A DNA stretch of 64,000 bases from positions 29,796,059 through 29,860,058 of the forward strand of contig CM067072.1 of the NCBI GenBank assembly GCA_033980235.1, in the 5' to 3' direction. The stretch comes from Diadema setosum (lineage: Eukaryota; Echinodermata; Echinoidea; Diadematoida; Diadematidae). Under the pieces are notes generated by a model. The model was given only the letters and a program-made list of their open reading frames with translations. It was not told the DNA's origin and ran no database searches. Of the stretch, positions 24,476 through 37,795 are shown one piece after another. The first letter of the stretch is position 1. Each line of letters opens with the position of its first letter. Both the position numbers and the translations under genes were made by a program.

Positions 24476-26293
24476 GATATTAAGGGGAAACTGTATAGTC
24501 CTTTCCCCCTTCCCGGTGAGCAAATGTTGACAGTTCGCATCTAGATGCCCGACACCAGGCGGGCATGCATAGCGGAGATGCGGTAACGGTATAGATGGAG
24601 TCAGAGCAGCGGCCCGAGCCCACTGCGGACCAGCGAGGATCCGTCCCCGGGTGGCGTGTACTCGCGAAATACGGCAGTTCGCTCCCTCCTTTGAAGATTA
24701 CATCCCCGACGACAATAGGGACCCTCTGGAGGATTTTAATCTTTAGAGCTTAGAGTGAATTGAGAAGAAGGTATCCTGATTGTTTGGGGGAGGGGGAGAG
24801 GAGGGAATGTAGCTGCGGTTCCTTAATCACACTGTCACTTTCTTTCTTATGATGTGATAATGGGAGGGGGAAAGGAGTCCAGGGGAAAGGGGAGAGAGAG
24901 TCATGATTTGGGTGAAAGTTCGCGAGAGATCTGAATAAATGAGACTCTTGTTTTATAATCAATTTGTCCTCAATGTTGCAATTTTCAGTCTGTCCTTGTT
25001 CTCAATAAACTCTATATCAGCAATCTTTCTGATTATGATATGTCATCTCATACACACAAACGCACATATTTATATTGAGGCAAATGGCAGATTGCTTCGA
25101 AACAATAGCCCTGCAATGGTCATTACATTGTTGACGTCCGATTTTCCACATGAATAATAAGTTGTCTTCTCTTGTCGTCTTCTGGGGAAAAAACATTCAA
25201 CCTGTCCATTGTAAGAAAGTTGGCGTTTAGCCTCTCGGAATGAGAGGCTTCAATTACCAAGTTCCTATGGGGTAAAAATTATAGACACTGGGTCTTAATC
25301 CAAACCTACCAGTCCACTCTTTATCCCTTCTGGAATATTACATCTATCCTCATTATTGTACACTTGTTTTATGTCAGCTGAGGAACTAGACATCTCATGT
25401 TTAGCACTAATATATCCTCATACTGTCCACCTTTCTCAGTATGATATATCCATTCACACTACATCCACTGGTTTATTCACCATATAGTGTTTAAGCAGTC
25501 ATTGTGCTGATAACCCTTACAAACCACATTCGACTCAAATGCAACAACTGAAAGAAAAAAAAAATCTGTGAGATGTTCAATGATCGGGGTTGGTAGAGAG
25601 TAGAGCCGTAAAAATTACTGAAGTGTGGTCGTGAATTCTATCAGTAGAGATATGTTTCAGGGGCAACCGCATACTCCCCTTCTTCACTTCAAAACAATGT
25701 TATTAACCATGTTAAGAGAGAGAGAGAGAGATCGAGAAAAAAAAAGTTAAAAAATGCAAAATTTCCACTAGAATTACCTAAATTGACTTCGCAAACAAAC
25801 CCGATATGCACAATAAGGTTGAGAACACAGAGCTTCCTGGAACATATTCTCACATTGCTTGTCTCCAATTCGTCGCCTTATAAACGCGATACCACGCGGG
25901 CACGCTCTCAAATCTAGCAAAGGGACAACGACATTTCCCCCCATTTTTCCCTCTCTCATATCTAGACTTATGATTTCAAACCGGAAAAAGAGTGAAAGAA
26001 TCAAAGAAAGTTGTATTAGCCCTTCCCCCTTCCACCCTCCCCCCCCCCCCCTTCCCCATCCCGAGAAGCGGTAGGTATCAAGGTCAAACTCTCGTGGCGT
26101 ACATTTTGGGAAAGTAATGTAACTTGTTGCGACATAATAAGGATCAGGAAAGCCGTTTCCTTCTCAGTTCTCCTACATTTCTAACTGTCTCTCCCTCTCC
26201 ATTCTTTTTTCTCTTTCCTGTGTCAGCCCTTTTCTCTTGTTATTCACTCCTTCATCTTTCTCTCTCTCATCCCTCCCTCTCTTTCTTCATATC
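24476..26293. other. Intergenic; GC-richer patch at 24520-24720
   Basis: The patch at 24520-24720 has CpG-rich words (GGCCCGAGCCCACTGCGGAC, CCCCGGGTGG) unlike its flanks and might be regulatory. The rest is AT-rich and has a (GA)n run near 25710-25730. No gene was recognised. Confidence 0.4.
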
Positions 26294-26297
26294 TTAA

Positions 26298-26685
26298 AGG
26301 GATGGTACAGTATTGGTGGAGATGAGAATCAGGCTTTTAACTTTTTTGTGAGATATCAAAAAAAAAAAACACTTAAGAAATAGTACAGAGCATACCATTT
26401 TAAGAAGAATTCACAGATTATTTGACGAAAATCGATTTTGGAATGCCTGAATCATCCAGAAACAAAGTAAAACAAAGCGATCGGTATAAAAGGTGGGTCC
26501 CACCTTTTATTAGAATTGCTATGTTTTGGATATCTCAGCCATTTCAAAACAGATTTTCACCAAATAAACGTTGAATTCGTCATGGCATTACATGCTCTTT
26601 CATATTTCAGAAGAGATCTCTCATTTTTTCACCAAAAAATGATAGAAATCTGAAATTAGGTCTCAACCAAAACTGTATGATCCCT
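26298..26685. mobile_element. TTAA-flanked palindromic MITE, 388 bp
   Basis: The left end AGGGATGGTACAGTATTGGT and the right end ACCAAAACTGTATGATCCCT are inverted partners, flanked by TTAA (26294-26297, 26686-26689). The whole element is an imperfect palindrome whose centre is the GC-rich hairpin AAAGGTGGGTCCCACCTTTT at about 26488-26507. Ends resemble those of the element at 6019-6576. Confidence 0.85.
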
Positions 26686-26689
26686 TTAA

Positions 26690-27820
26690 GGTCTGTCTTC
26701 CCCCTCTGTCATTCTTTTATCCTTCTTTCTCACTCACCATTTATTTCCTTTTCATGACTGATGTTTGTTGTCAAAGTCGAGGAAATTAAAGAAATATCAA
26801 CCCTCCCCCCCCCCCAAAAAAAAAAAAGTGAATGAACAGTAAGGGGGTAACATGGAGATCGACACAGACAAAAAAAAAAAAAATACCGTTACAGTATTGT
26901 GGCGAGTTAAAATAAAAAGAGAGAAAAAGATAGAGAGGACAAAGTGAATAATATGACGGAGAACAAACAGCTTAAACGAGTAAATACACCTGCCTCTGTA
27001 CACTGGGGACCAATTGTTGCTAGGTGGACACAAAAGCCCCCAGCGGCCGGGATAAGCCGCGCTTGTGGTCCGCGTGCGGGTATGCAGTGTGCCACGGATA
27101 CCTCAGTTGTTACTATTTTCAATGTTATGATTTCATGTCGACCATAATCAAACAAGAAATGTAATTTACATTTTCAATTTCATTTCCTTTTCGAAAATAC
27201 ATCTTGCTATAGTGGTAAGAATATGATTACAATTCAAGTCTTTTTTCGAATCGAGTCAGCGATAGTGTAGGAAAAATGTGAATGAGCAATTTGCGATAAG
27301 TCATTTTGTTTTTCAGATAGATTTCCAGTATTCGAAGGTAGATTGTATCTAGAATAACTACGACATGAAACTTCATCTCTCTTGTGTTTGTCTGGTAATG
27401 ATAGAGCATTCTGGATGATAAATTAATTAGTGATTTCTGCTGGGGCCCCCAATATCCTCCATGGAAACACACAAAGAAAAGAATCAAAATCACATACAGT
27501 AACAAATTTAAAACACACTTTTTTTTTTTTTTTTTTTTTTTTATTCACGTTCCATATTCCACATTTCGTACAAGTTTTATATTCCATTTGATTTGAAGCA
27601 GAAAAGTTTTTTTCACACAATGGTCAGTTTGAACCAATAATGCACAAATGTATAAGGACATAATGATTATAATTAACGTGTAATATGAGGAACCCACTAA
27701 AAAGCAAAGCTTGTAGGATGTGGGTTCCAAAAATATAACATAGGGTTTTAGTACAGTGTATCAAAGTCAGATAGCAGCGGTTGCATTGTTTCATTCTCAA
27801 CCTACTTTCCTTTCACGCAG
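26690..27820. other. Intergenic with a GC-rich motif cluster
   Basis: It contains a C10A12 run (26803-26827), a T-run (27520-27542) and, at 27000-27120, a compact GC-rich patch carrying CCAAT, GTTGCTAGG (RFX-like), GATAAG and TGTGGT (Runx-like) words. No gene was recognised. Confidence 0.4.
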
Positions 27821-28115
27821 CTCATAATGTATCTCGTGTTCCATGTGTGATGACATACTCAAATAAAATGTAATTCAAGATGGAGATGTGACAATTTTGG
27901 TGAGCTTTCACGAGTCATACCCATTGTTGTCCAGCAAGACCTATTATCAACCACTGTTGACTCCTCCTGATATAATCATTTCACATAGTATTATTTGTAA
28001 TATGAACTCTTGTTTGTATTTTTATGACTTGTGAATAGTATGTTTGATATTGTCATACTTATTTTTCTTTTATATACTGGTGGAGAAATAAACCTTACTG
28101 AAACTGAAACTGAAA
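27820..28115 (+). mobile_element. Probable LINE 3' UTR with (TGAAAC)n tail
   Basis: AT-rich sequence ends TGGTGGAGAAATAAACC followed by tandem CTGAAA/CTGAAAC units (28096-28115). A polyadenylation-like AATAAA directly followed by a short tandem tail is typical of CR1/L2-type non-LTR retrotransposon 3' ends. No coding part was found, so this is a severely 5'-truncated copy. The left border is a guess. Confidence 0.4.
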
Positions 28116-29157
28116 GTTTATCTTTTCTTCCTCATTCTGTATTTGGTTTCTCTCAATTTCCCTTCATCCCCCCCCCCCCCCGCGAAAGGAATGAGCATGC
28201 ATTATAATATAAATATATAATATATAATGCATGACGTTTTATATGTGCGTTGGACGACCCCCCCCCCCCCCCAACGAAAATAAAAGACGTTGGAGAAAAA
28301 AGAAAAAAGGTTTATAAAGTAAGAGAGACTTCAATATGCCTTGAATTCATAAGACAAACCTTTTGTCAGTAATGCATGTTCAAGGGGTTGTACCTCTTAG
28401 TATTTTTTTTTTGTGTTGCCTTCAAGACACAAGATGAGACTACATCTCCTAGGTTGCTCCACCTACACAATCATTGCACATGACATCGAAACATATTATA
28501 AGCGACTTCTGAACCGAACGCCATATAGAACCAATCGGGCACTCATTGTGATTCGGAGCGCACTTGTCAATTTGGCGTGTTTGCCGTCGAATTTGTATCA
28601 CCGGGTATCAGAAAAATGCTTGCAAGAATCTTATTGACTCAACCTTTTACAGGCCCAGCCGATCATCCATTTCTCCGGGCCCGATCCGTCAACTTTTGGA
28701 AGTAGAAAAACAGGGGGGGGGGGGGAGGAGTGAAAGATCCGACACAATGGGAATGATATTGTTATTCGGTAGCTGTGTGTACGCGGTTGCTATGGGCGCG
28801 ACATGCTTTCCCCAAAATTCGTTACCAAGTTGATGCACTGACACCGGGCATCACTATTCATTTTCTTTGTCTAATTCTCAATCTTCAATCTTTCCCTCTC
28901 TTTCTTTCCTTCTCTTACTCACACTCACGAATGGAGATTGAAACAGGAACCATATTCTGCGAAACATAATCAACATCTTGGTCATCTAAAAAAAAAAGAA
29001 GAAGAAGAATGATAATTATCATCATTCTGATTGCGTTGACGACTGATTTCTAAGTTTACTCTCCATTTTTAAGAAAGCAATTGAGGAAATACAGACCCAT
29101 AGAATAGGAGAAAGAATAGTTAATATTTTTTTAAGAACAGTTATATTGTAGACGGAG

Positions 29158-29158
<1 letters not shown>
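28116..29158. other. Intergenic, homopolymer-rich
   Basis: Long C runs near 28170 and 28256-28272, a G run near 28710 and a pyrimidine-rich segment at 28870-28925. No gene was recognised. Confidence 0.5.

Positions 29159-29206
<48 letters not shown>
29159..29206. repeat. (TA)n microsatellite
   Basis: About 24 TA units with one interruption. Confidence 0.95.
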
Positions 29207-32051
29207 GATTACAGATAGATAGACAATAATAGATCATAGCGAATTAATCTACAGTACATCATAGGAAGAATTATACATTTCATGATTTTGATTCTTTAAG
29301 ACCGAGACGACAAATTGAGAACAGAGAGTGTGTTGTCTTTCATCAGACATTATCTTCTCCTTTCAATTTGTTTCGATTTTGTCAGAAATAAACGGAATTC
29401 CATTGTTTTGTTAACATTTCAGAGATAATAAATGTATTTTTCTTTTCGGTGTTCTTTGTCAAGAGTGAATACAGGGCCCCCATTTACGTAAGAAACATTT
29501 CACTCCTGGTCTACCACACTGTCATGATTGGCTTGCATCCTTTTTTTCATGAAAGACTTTATTTCTACGCTTTCAGTAATACAATGACAGATCACAGTAC
29601 TTTGCAATATAATGTTTATTAACTACAGAAAGAAATAGACGCACTTGTAATAAGATATAGAAATGACAATTATGACTCAAAAATAAAAATGTATAAGAAG
29701 ACTTAAATCTTATATTATAAAAAAAAAAAAATTGGTAGGAGTAGCTATAGAAAGGGCAGAAGGCCGCATGTGCTTTTTGTCTGAGAGTTAGTTCCGTATA
29801 GAGTCAGACCAAAACACTTAACGCATTTGGCGCCCCTTTGCATCCCCGTGGTTTCTTTGAGTACGATGTATACAAGTTTTCTGCTACCATGGAAGAGGTA
29901 TAAAACAGTGACCTATTTGGCGCACTTCGGAGATAATGTCCCGAGTGGTACGAGTTACCTACCCATCGTTCTTAATCCTATCAAAGGGAGGCGTGAGCTT
30001 GAATAGTTTGGTCCCTTTAAAAGGAAGATGATGAGGGCTGGTGTTAGTAACGCCACCGATCATCATTGTATCGCTAAATCCAAACTTTCGGTTTGGGCAA
30101 ACAGCACTCTGCTTTCACCGCACAAACCCAAGAGGCAACAAGAAAGGGAGACAGCAGTGAGGCTCTATGCGATGACTCTTTGATTCATTCGATCTTTCGG
30201 CGGGAAAACAAACACGGCCATTATGTTCAGAATCTCGTTGCGTAGCTGTATTTGACTTGAAAACCCCCTTCTCCTCTCTAACCCTAAACTCTCTAATCAT
30301 CGAAGTCACTAAGTCGCCCTCTGTTCATACAACGACGATGAGCTAACCAAACAGCGCCGACTGTTGTCAAGATTTTAAATCGAGTTAAACTCTGTTTGCT
30401 GTTCCACGCGAAGTGTCCAGTCCACTATGTTCCCTCCCTGGCTATTCATGGGCTTCTGTGTGGCCCGGGCGTTGCCTTGAGAGATACATCAAGTGCTATG
30501 AAATGAGAAGAGATAGGGGGAGAGAAATCAGATGTTAATCCCTATTCTCCACAGTCAAACAAGACTGGAAATTAAATGGAGAAACGTTTTCGTTTGATCT
30601 GCAATCGAGTCTCGGCATGTTATAGTTACCGCTGCTAATCAGATTGAATAGGGCAAGGATTGTTCAACGTGTTTGTTCACTGCAGGTCCAGCTCTTTATC
30701 TTTTCATTCCCCACTTTGTTTTCTCTGGAACCAAGGGAAGGTGGTGATACAATGTATTGTCGAGACTTTCAAACCATCTCCCTCTACTCCTTTGTTCGCA
30801 TCGTCAGGCAGGCATAGCGCGGATTTGCCTAATTCCCTAGTGACTGAATAGTAGTATCATAGGAGGCTATGATATCAAGTGTATTCTCGACACCGCTGCA
30901 GCCTCTCTCGTCAGACCGAGACGGGAAGAAAATAGCGCCACCATCGTCAACTAGTCATTGTCTATTTACTTATATTGTTAAGATAAAAATCTTTGGTACG
31001 TTGACAATTCTAGGGGAAGGGAAGGGGAAAGGGGGATTTCAATTAAAGTTTTTATGATGAGATGTGTCAAGCTTATAAAGCAAGTTTACGTTCGCATTGT
31101 AATCACTTTACAACAGCTAAGAAGATTCTTCTCGGTCCAACTGTGGTAATAAATCTTGAAGGAGACTCATCTCAGACCACCTAACCGAATGTCGGACACG
31201 CGGCCCGACTTTAAGGAATGATCGCCTGTAGATTGGTTTTGATTGAGGAGAAATAACAAATGAAACTGACCAAGAATCACTTTGTACAAATTTGTAGATC
31301 CAAACAAAGTATCAGTTTATGCAAAAATTTACAATGTAAATGAAAATTTAGTTTTGATGCCAGACGATGGAACGACGGCCAATCGCAAGGTGACTTTTCC
31401 ATTGCGTTCCGACAACCTCCCACACCCCCTCTCCTTTTCTCAGTTTTCTCAGTTCTCAGGGTGGATTCAGCGATTCCCAGCACGCCCAGTGAGACACCAA
31501 GTTGATGTGATTACATAGTTATAACACCTAACAGAATAAAGTTGTAGATGGTTTTATGTCTTCAGCTTCGGATAGATGTAAAACCACTTTTTTAGCTAGT
31601 CACTAGATCGATGATTCCAGTGGACAATTCAATGCATGTTCCAAATCTATTTCAAATCAATTAAAATCAGTTTAAAATTTGTTTAAATTTTCAAACAGAA
31701 CACAAACTAACAAGGTATGCAGATGAGATAACAATACAGTGACGTAAGTTTGTAAATAATTATCCTTCTTTAAAACAAATATACTTGCCATTGCAAGCAT
31801 TTGATGAAAGGTATCAAAACAATCTAATGTCATCCTTAAGGGGATTTCTATTCGACACTAAGTTTGTGAAGTGGACTATAGGTATGCACGGCTCTGATTT
31901 TGTATATGTTCGTGATTTTTTTTTTTGTCCGGTTGTGGAGCAGTCCCCAGTTGCTTGCAACTTTGTAATAATTCAAAATATTGATTTGATAAGTCCATAA
32001 ATAATTGAGTGAATGGCTGATCGAATTCCAAAGTAAAAGCTCATAGAAATA

Positions 32052-32083
<32 letters not shown>

Positions 32084-33140
32084 GTTATGAATAAGGTATA
32101 AATGCGCAGAATTTATGATTGCACCAAAGCTGCGATGTTCCAATTCTCTCATTTTGTCATCATATTTATGCACAAATTGTATATTGTCCTTTGTGACACA
32201 TACTTCTTCATACTTAAATAATTTGCAATGATAAAATGTGTTATGTATTACTTTCGTTGGATGGCAATAAAGCATAACTGAATAAAACTGATTTGATACT
32301 GAAATTGAAATTCAGGATGAAAAAATTGTTTTTGTATTTGCAAATTATACGTGCTTAAACTTTTCATTAAGTTAAATGAGTATCTAATGGTGGTGTCTAA
32401 AATAAAAAATTTCGAGATATCTGCTTCGGATTTGGTTGTAAAGTTCCGATGTGAATACAAATCAGCATATCGTTCATTTAGTAAAACCTCATGTGACGTC
32501 ACAACGCCTGATATCTGTACCACGCGCACTTTCTTCAATGAAGGGCAATGCCAGCACTATATAGTTCAAAAATAAAATGTCTTTTTTATGCATGTATTTG
32601 AGAAAAAGAAGTGTTTGTCTGTAAAATATGTGAGGGGAGTTGGACGGACTAAACACTGGTTGATAAATATAATTCGGGTCATGAGGGTTGGGAAATCTTG
32701 ATGCTTTTAATGGATACTTTTTTTGAGGAGCGTTTTGATATTTTCGAGCTAGCCGACCTCCACTTCAGGAGTGACAATAATATTTTGACTGAAAGATAAG
32801 GGGACACTTGCACCATAATATGGACTGAAGACGGATTAAACTACGTCATCTCCAAATACTCTGTCGGCTGGAAGATGTTTATAGCGTTGAGTGCTCTCTT
32901 CCCATAAGTGCATCCGGTAGGGTCAAAGGTCACGTGAGAGTCTATGAGATTGGGAAAGTGTTTGTAACAGATTGAGGAATATCAACAACTACGATAACAA
33001 CAACAAAGAGGCTACCTAAAAAAACAGCTAGACCCCCCCCCCCTCCCGCGCCTTCCTGAGGCCGTCCACCCCAATACAAGTGTATGACGAAAATAGAGCA
33101 TGAGTAGTAGAATCCCTTCTTTTGTGTGTGTAAATCCTTT
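29207..33140. other. Intergenic; possible promoter-like words near 29.8-30.0 kb
   Basis: It contains TTTGGCGCCC near 29827, a TATAAAA word at 29899 and ATCAAAGG (TCF/LEF consensus) at 29980. An (AAAG)n run is at 32050-32083. A possible LINE-like 3' tail (GCAATAAAGC then ACTGAAATTGAAATTC) is at 32265-32315. No coding gene was recognised. Confidence 0.35.
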
Positions 33141-33620
33141 AAAAATGATTTGTAGTCGTTTTGTTTGTTTGATTGATTTTATTTCATCACGGATTAAAAA
33201 AAAAATCTGATTTCAACTATTAGCTGGTTTTCAGCAAGGCCGTGAACATTCATACAAATCGTATGTTTTATGCAAACAGGTTACAAGGAATCAATCAGAA
33301 CGTGTACAAATTAATAGTAACATGAAATATTATGCAATGTACAAAAGAAGGAATGAGGAAAGGGCTGTCATCCCATCAAGTACAGTAGGCTACCATTATT
33401 TTCTTTATTATGACGGCCCCTACAACATGGTACATGTCATAGAAGAGATGATGCGACAATTTGTTGCAATTTGTATCTGAATGATTTATAGAATTTGCTT
33501 GTAAAACTTTAACAATATTTTCTTATTGTAGAAAAACTAGCTCTACCAAAATCTCTATAATTACGTTCTTGTTGTATTTTCGTTTATACGGTGTATTCTT
33601 GAGAGAAATAAGTTGCAGAG
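33140..33620 (-). mobile_element. Possible LINE 3' end, antisense
   Basis: Read on the minus strand, the segment ends CCGTGATGAAATAAAATC followed by (AATCAAAC)-like tandem tail at 33150-33180. This resembles the 3' terminus of a CR1-like element. No reverse-transcriptase sequence is present, so the assignment rests on the tail alone and the right border is approximate. Confidence 0.3.
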
Positions 33621-36600
33621 ATAAATTTAAATTGAAAGTTTGATGAGGCATCACTGCACAAAACTATAACGACAACACGAAGAGAAGCACATTGATACTG
33701 TGATCAGTGGAATAACACATGTAAACAGAATGAAACGCAGCCTACCATGACTTCCACTGTGTTAGTATATACAACCAGAGACTGATCACACTATTGCGTC
33801 TGGACGATCTTGTGACTTGATGTTACAATATAACCTAAATTTATCCTTCTTGTTACACTTAAATGTTGCATCACATTGCGTAGAATGAATAATACTGGTA
33901 CAATACACGCTTGTAGACCCTAGTAAATCCTGGGTTATATTTAATGCACAAAGATCCTCACAATGTCCTCTTTGAAACTATACCCGTGGACAAAGAGAAA
34001 ACTTTAACAAACGATAATCTGTCTGAAAAAAAAAGTGATTGGGGATTTACACACTAGCGATAACATTTACCCCTTTCCTTTTTCCCCTTTGCAGTCTATT
34101 TATTGCAAGGAGACAGTTTCGTGTTATCTACGAGACGTCTTTCACCAACCTGAGGAGTCGTTTAAATAAATATCGAGATTTGCCAAAAGACCAGCGGGAG
34201 CCTAGCGGGCTGCCCGTCCGGCAGTAACACTCATGATAATAGCTGACGGAAGTCAACTGATATAGTCCCCTTAACAGAAACACACACAAAAAGGTTAAAA
34301 TACAGTATTTTGCAAGCGTCAAATCGCAACTTTCCATCTTTTGTTTTGGTCCGGAAAATAAGATAAGGTCGACGCCAATTTGAAGTGGTCTGAATGCGAC
34401 AATGTCATTTTTATTCTAGTTGATATTTGGAATGGCACTTATAAAAGTAGCCCAAGCTCTTATGAAAAAAAAAAAAAAAGAAGGATGTGAAAACTTAAAT
34501 CGGCATCGTTTTTTTTTTTTCCTGGGGGGGGGGGGGGATAGGATATATAACCGGGTTCACAGTGTTAACATGCTAAATGTATCCAGCGAATGGCGAGGAC
34601 ATTGCAAAACAGATTTATGGGACAAGTTGCTTCCGAGTCTTGTTCTTGTTTTCAGGAGTTGCGCTCGGCATTCAGCGCAGACGACCACGAATACCTGAAA
34701 AACAAAGTCAAAGAAATAAGAAAATGTTGCTATTAGAACCTACGCAGCCACCTAACAGCAAAATAAACAAATGGATAAATGAATAAAACGAATGAAATAA
34801 AAGCAAGTACATGTGTCACTCACTAAATCTTTAACAAACCATTGCAATGAGGCACGCAAAGAACTGGTGATAATAATATTTGTTATTATGCCAATGAAAA
34901 TGATGACGATGATTTTATCAACAACAATACAAATAGCTGTTGTAACTATGATAATGATTAAGATATACAATGCAACAATGATAATAGCATCGACAAGTTT
35001 ATTGCTGTCACCATAATCATATTCAGTCATTGTAATGTCAACAGACACATTTAATGATTAAAGCTGAAAATAATAACTTATAATGAAATAATATATTTTC
35101 AAGAATGACATTATGCAATTGATTTAAATTCACATTGGACGAATGGGCCACTATATAGAAAGTGAGAACGACTACTTATGATGACGTAATGATGCGTCAT
35201 AGCAACAATCAATAAATTTAAGTTTGCCAAAAATGTAGTCTCAATATGATGGACGCGTGATGTTTTCGCCGTCTTTGATCAAACAGACAAAACAGGAAAA
35301 GCAAGACTCTACCTCTTGTCACGCTCTTTCGCCCATTTCTCTTTCTATCTCTTTGTCCTGCCATTTCTTCCTCTATCTTACCCTTGTATGTTTAAACATC
35401 AGTAGGTGAAACAAGGGATTGCACATGTATTAGGAATGACACGAAGTCAGTGATGTGATAAAAGTGTATTATGACATCACAGTCTGGCGGAGAGTTCGTC
35501 ATTCCCTCCATAGTTCGCTCCTAAACATTCGGCCCCCTTCCTTTCCCGCGCACGACTTCGTTTGGTGCACTCTTGTTCGGATAATCCACCATGGAATACC
35601 GTCGACCTCTGCGTCATCGTATTTACCGGGTATGAATTCTAAGAGGAACGTGTAATAATCGAAGTGGCAAGAAGAGAATCCACGCGAAAAACGAAGTTTC
35701 GTCATAAACAAGAGCGGGTTTACTCGGTCATTCTACGTCCTTGAAAGGGAAGAGAATTGCATGGGAAGAGTGGTCCACCTTCCCCTCTTATATCTTTATT
35801 TTTTTGAGCGTGAAAACGTCTCGCAGGACGTTCTTGCAAACATCCTGTTTCGCTGCTCCACAGCTCTCTAATGGTCCTTCCGGTGTTGACACAGAGTTGA
35901 GCAAAATCGAGCAAAAAAAGTAGAAATAAACAAGAGAAAACAAAAATATGGAGGAAATTTTAGCATGAGTTCTGTATGAAATATCGTCTGAAATTCTGGG
36001 GACCCACAGTTTTAGAACGGGAGATGTCACGCGCACTAGCTTCCGGAATTATCCATCAATGTACCGAGCTGGTCGTGTAAAGAGATGCTTAGGGTTTCGT
36101 AGGGACGATGAAAGGGGGAAGGGGAAGGGAGGGGGGGGGGGGGGTAAGGAGAGACAAGGTGATAGGTACGAACACGGAGACAAGTGATCGTCCATTTTGT
36201 CGATAAAGCGGGAAGAAAACCGAGCGAGTTAACCTCTCCATCTTTGCCACTCTTCGTTAGTTCTTTAGAAACTGCAGTATGCAGATCACGCATTGATAAA
36301 CACGAAGTAAAGTTCCTTGATTGATATATCTTATCGACCTGTATAGTGATCAAACTCGAATACATTCCCAATTTACTCCCTGAAGAAACAAGAGGAGTAG
36401 TAGAGGAGTGGTAGAAGGATTGTACAAATTTAAGCTCGCCTACAGTGGCATCAATCTCAACCCATCACGCATGCTCAGTGTTTAACATTGTGTCAAAGGA
36501 ACAGAGAAAGCGGGAGGAAGCAATTAACGTCCTTTGCAATCAGTCCAATTTTAAACAAAGCACATTTTCATGCCTTTCACCGTCTCGTTGGCAATACTGA

Positions 36601-37400
36601 AAGTATTGCAAATGTAAATCACCTAGGCCACGATCGGATGTTTACGCTGCCACACCCTGCATAATTATCATCTCTTGTGGAAATGATATGAAATCTCAGT
36701 AAAATTTTGAAATCTGTTTGTTTGAAACCAAAATCTGATTTGAAGAAGCTAGGCGTCCGGTAATCATGTCGATTTATAATTGTAGTTCAAATTGTGATAA
36801 AACTCGCAATTGTTATCGTCTTTTGTGCATAAAGACGAGTGACATGTGTGAATGCTGCAACAAAAGCAAACAAACAAACAAAAAGCAAAACAAAACAAAA
36901 AACATTGAACAAGATTACAAAAAAGAGGCAACAAAGATTTTCCATCGTTTTGATATCAATATAAAAGTATGCTGAGCACGTAAATAACCTACGTGTCAAA
37001 TATTGCATGACTCCGCATCGAGGCTATTGATCAGTTAATACGGACTTTCAACTGATGGCATAGCAGAGATCTATGATCACAGACTTTCCGCTTTTTTTTG
37101 GGGGGGGGGTGGGGTAGTCTGGTCAAACGTCCTGCGTGCCAAAGAAAAATTTCGATAGAGGTGATGGATTGAAGAAAGGGGAAAAATTACATAAACCTGA
37201 GTGAAGTCCACGGATGTGACCAATCCTTGCCACAGTTTGATGGATTATAAAATCGACTTTTGAGTCGTTTGTCTCAGAAATGTCAACTGAGGAAAATCTT
37301 GGCTATTGCACGATAGATATTAGTGACGCAGAGGCTGGAAGAGAAAGCTCTTCTTTCACAAAGCCTGTTAATTATATTGTTTGATATAGTCCAGTATCAT
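33621..37400. other. Intergenic, no gene recognised
   Basis: G runs near 34525-34537 and 36130-36142 and at 37100, an AT-rich patch at 34850-35060, and CRE-like TGACGTAA at about 35183. Open frames here are short and match nothing I recognise. Confidence 0.5.
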
Positions 37401-37795
37401 TATGATGTGATGTGATGTGATATGATATATGATATTTGATATGATATGATATTATATGATATGTGTTATGATATGATATGATATGATATGATATGATATG
37501 ATATGATATGATATGATATGTGATATGATATGATATGATATAGTATGACATATGATATGATATGATATGATATGATATGATATGATATGATATGATATGA
37601 TATGATATGATATGATATGATATGATATGATATGATATGATATGATATGATATGATATCATATCATATCATATCATATCATATCATATCATATCATATGA
37701 TATGATATGATATGATATGATATGATATGATATGATATGATATGATATGATATAATATAATATAATATGATATGACATGGAATGACATGATATGC
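37400..37795. repeat. (ATGAT)n pentanucleotide array with internal inversion
   Basis: A tandem 5-bp unit runs for about 390 bp with degenerate edges. At about 37657 the array flips to the complementary unit (ATCAT) for about 41 bp, then flips back at about 37698. Minus-strand frames read as ISYHI repeats and are artefacts of the array. Confidence 0.95.

Noticed and set aside
24160..24544. Several overlapping Ser/Phe/Leu-rich frames that look like membrane proteins
   Set aside because: All derive from the polypyrimidine tract, and hydrophobicity comes from TTC/CTT codons.
37452..37661. Minus-strand frame of ISYHI repeats
   Set aside because: Translation of the pentanucleotide array; not a repeat protein.
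37400..37795. CRISPR-like or regularly spaced repeat array
   Set aside because: Units are contiguous 5-mers without spacers, in eukaryotic DNA.
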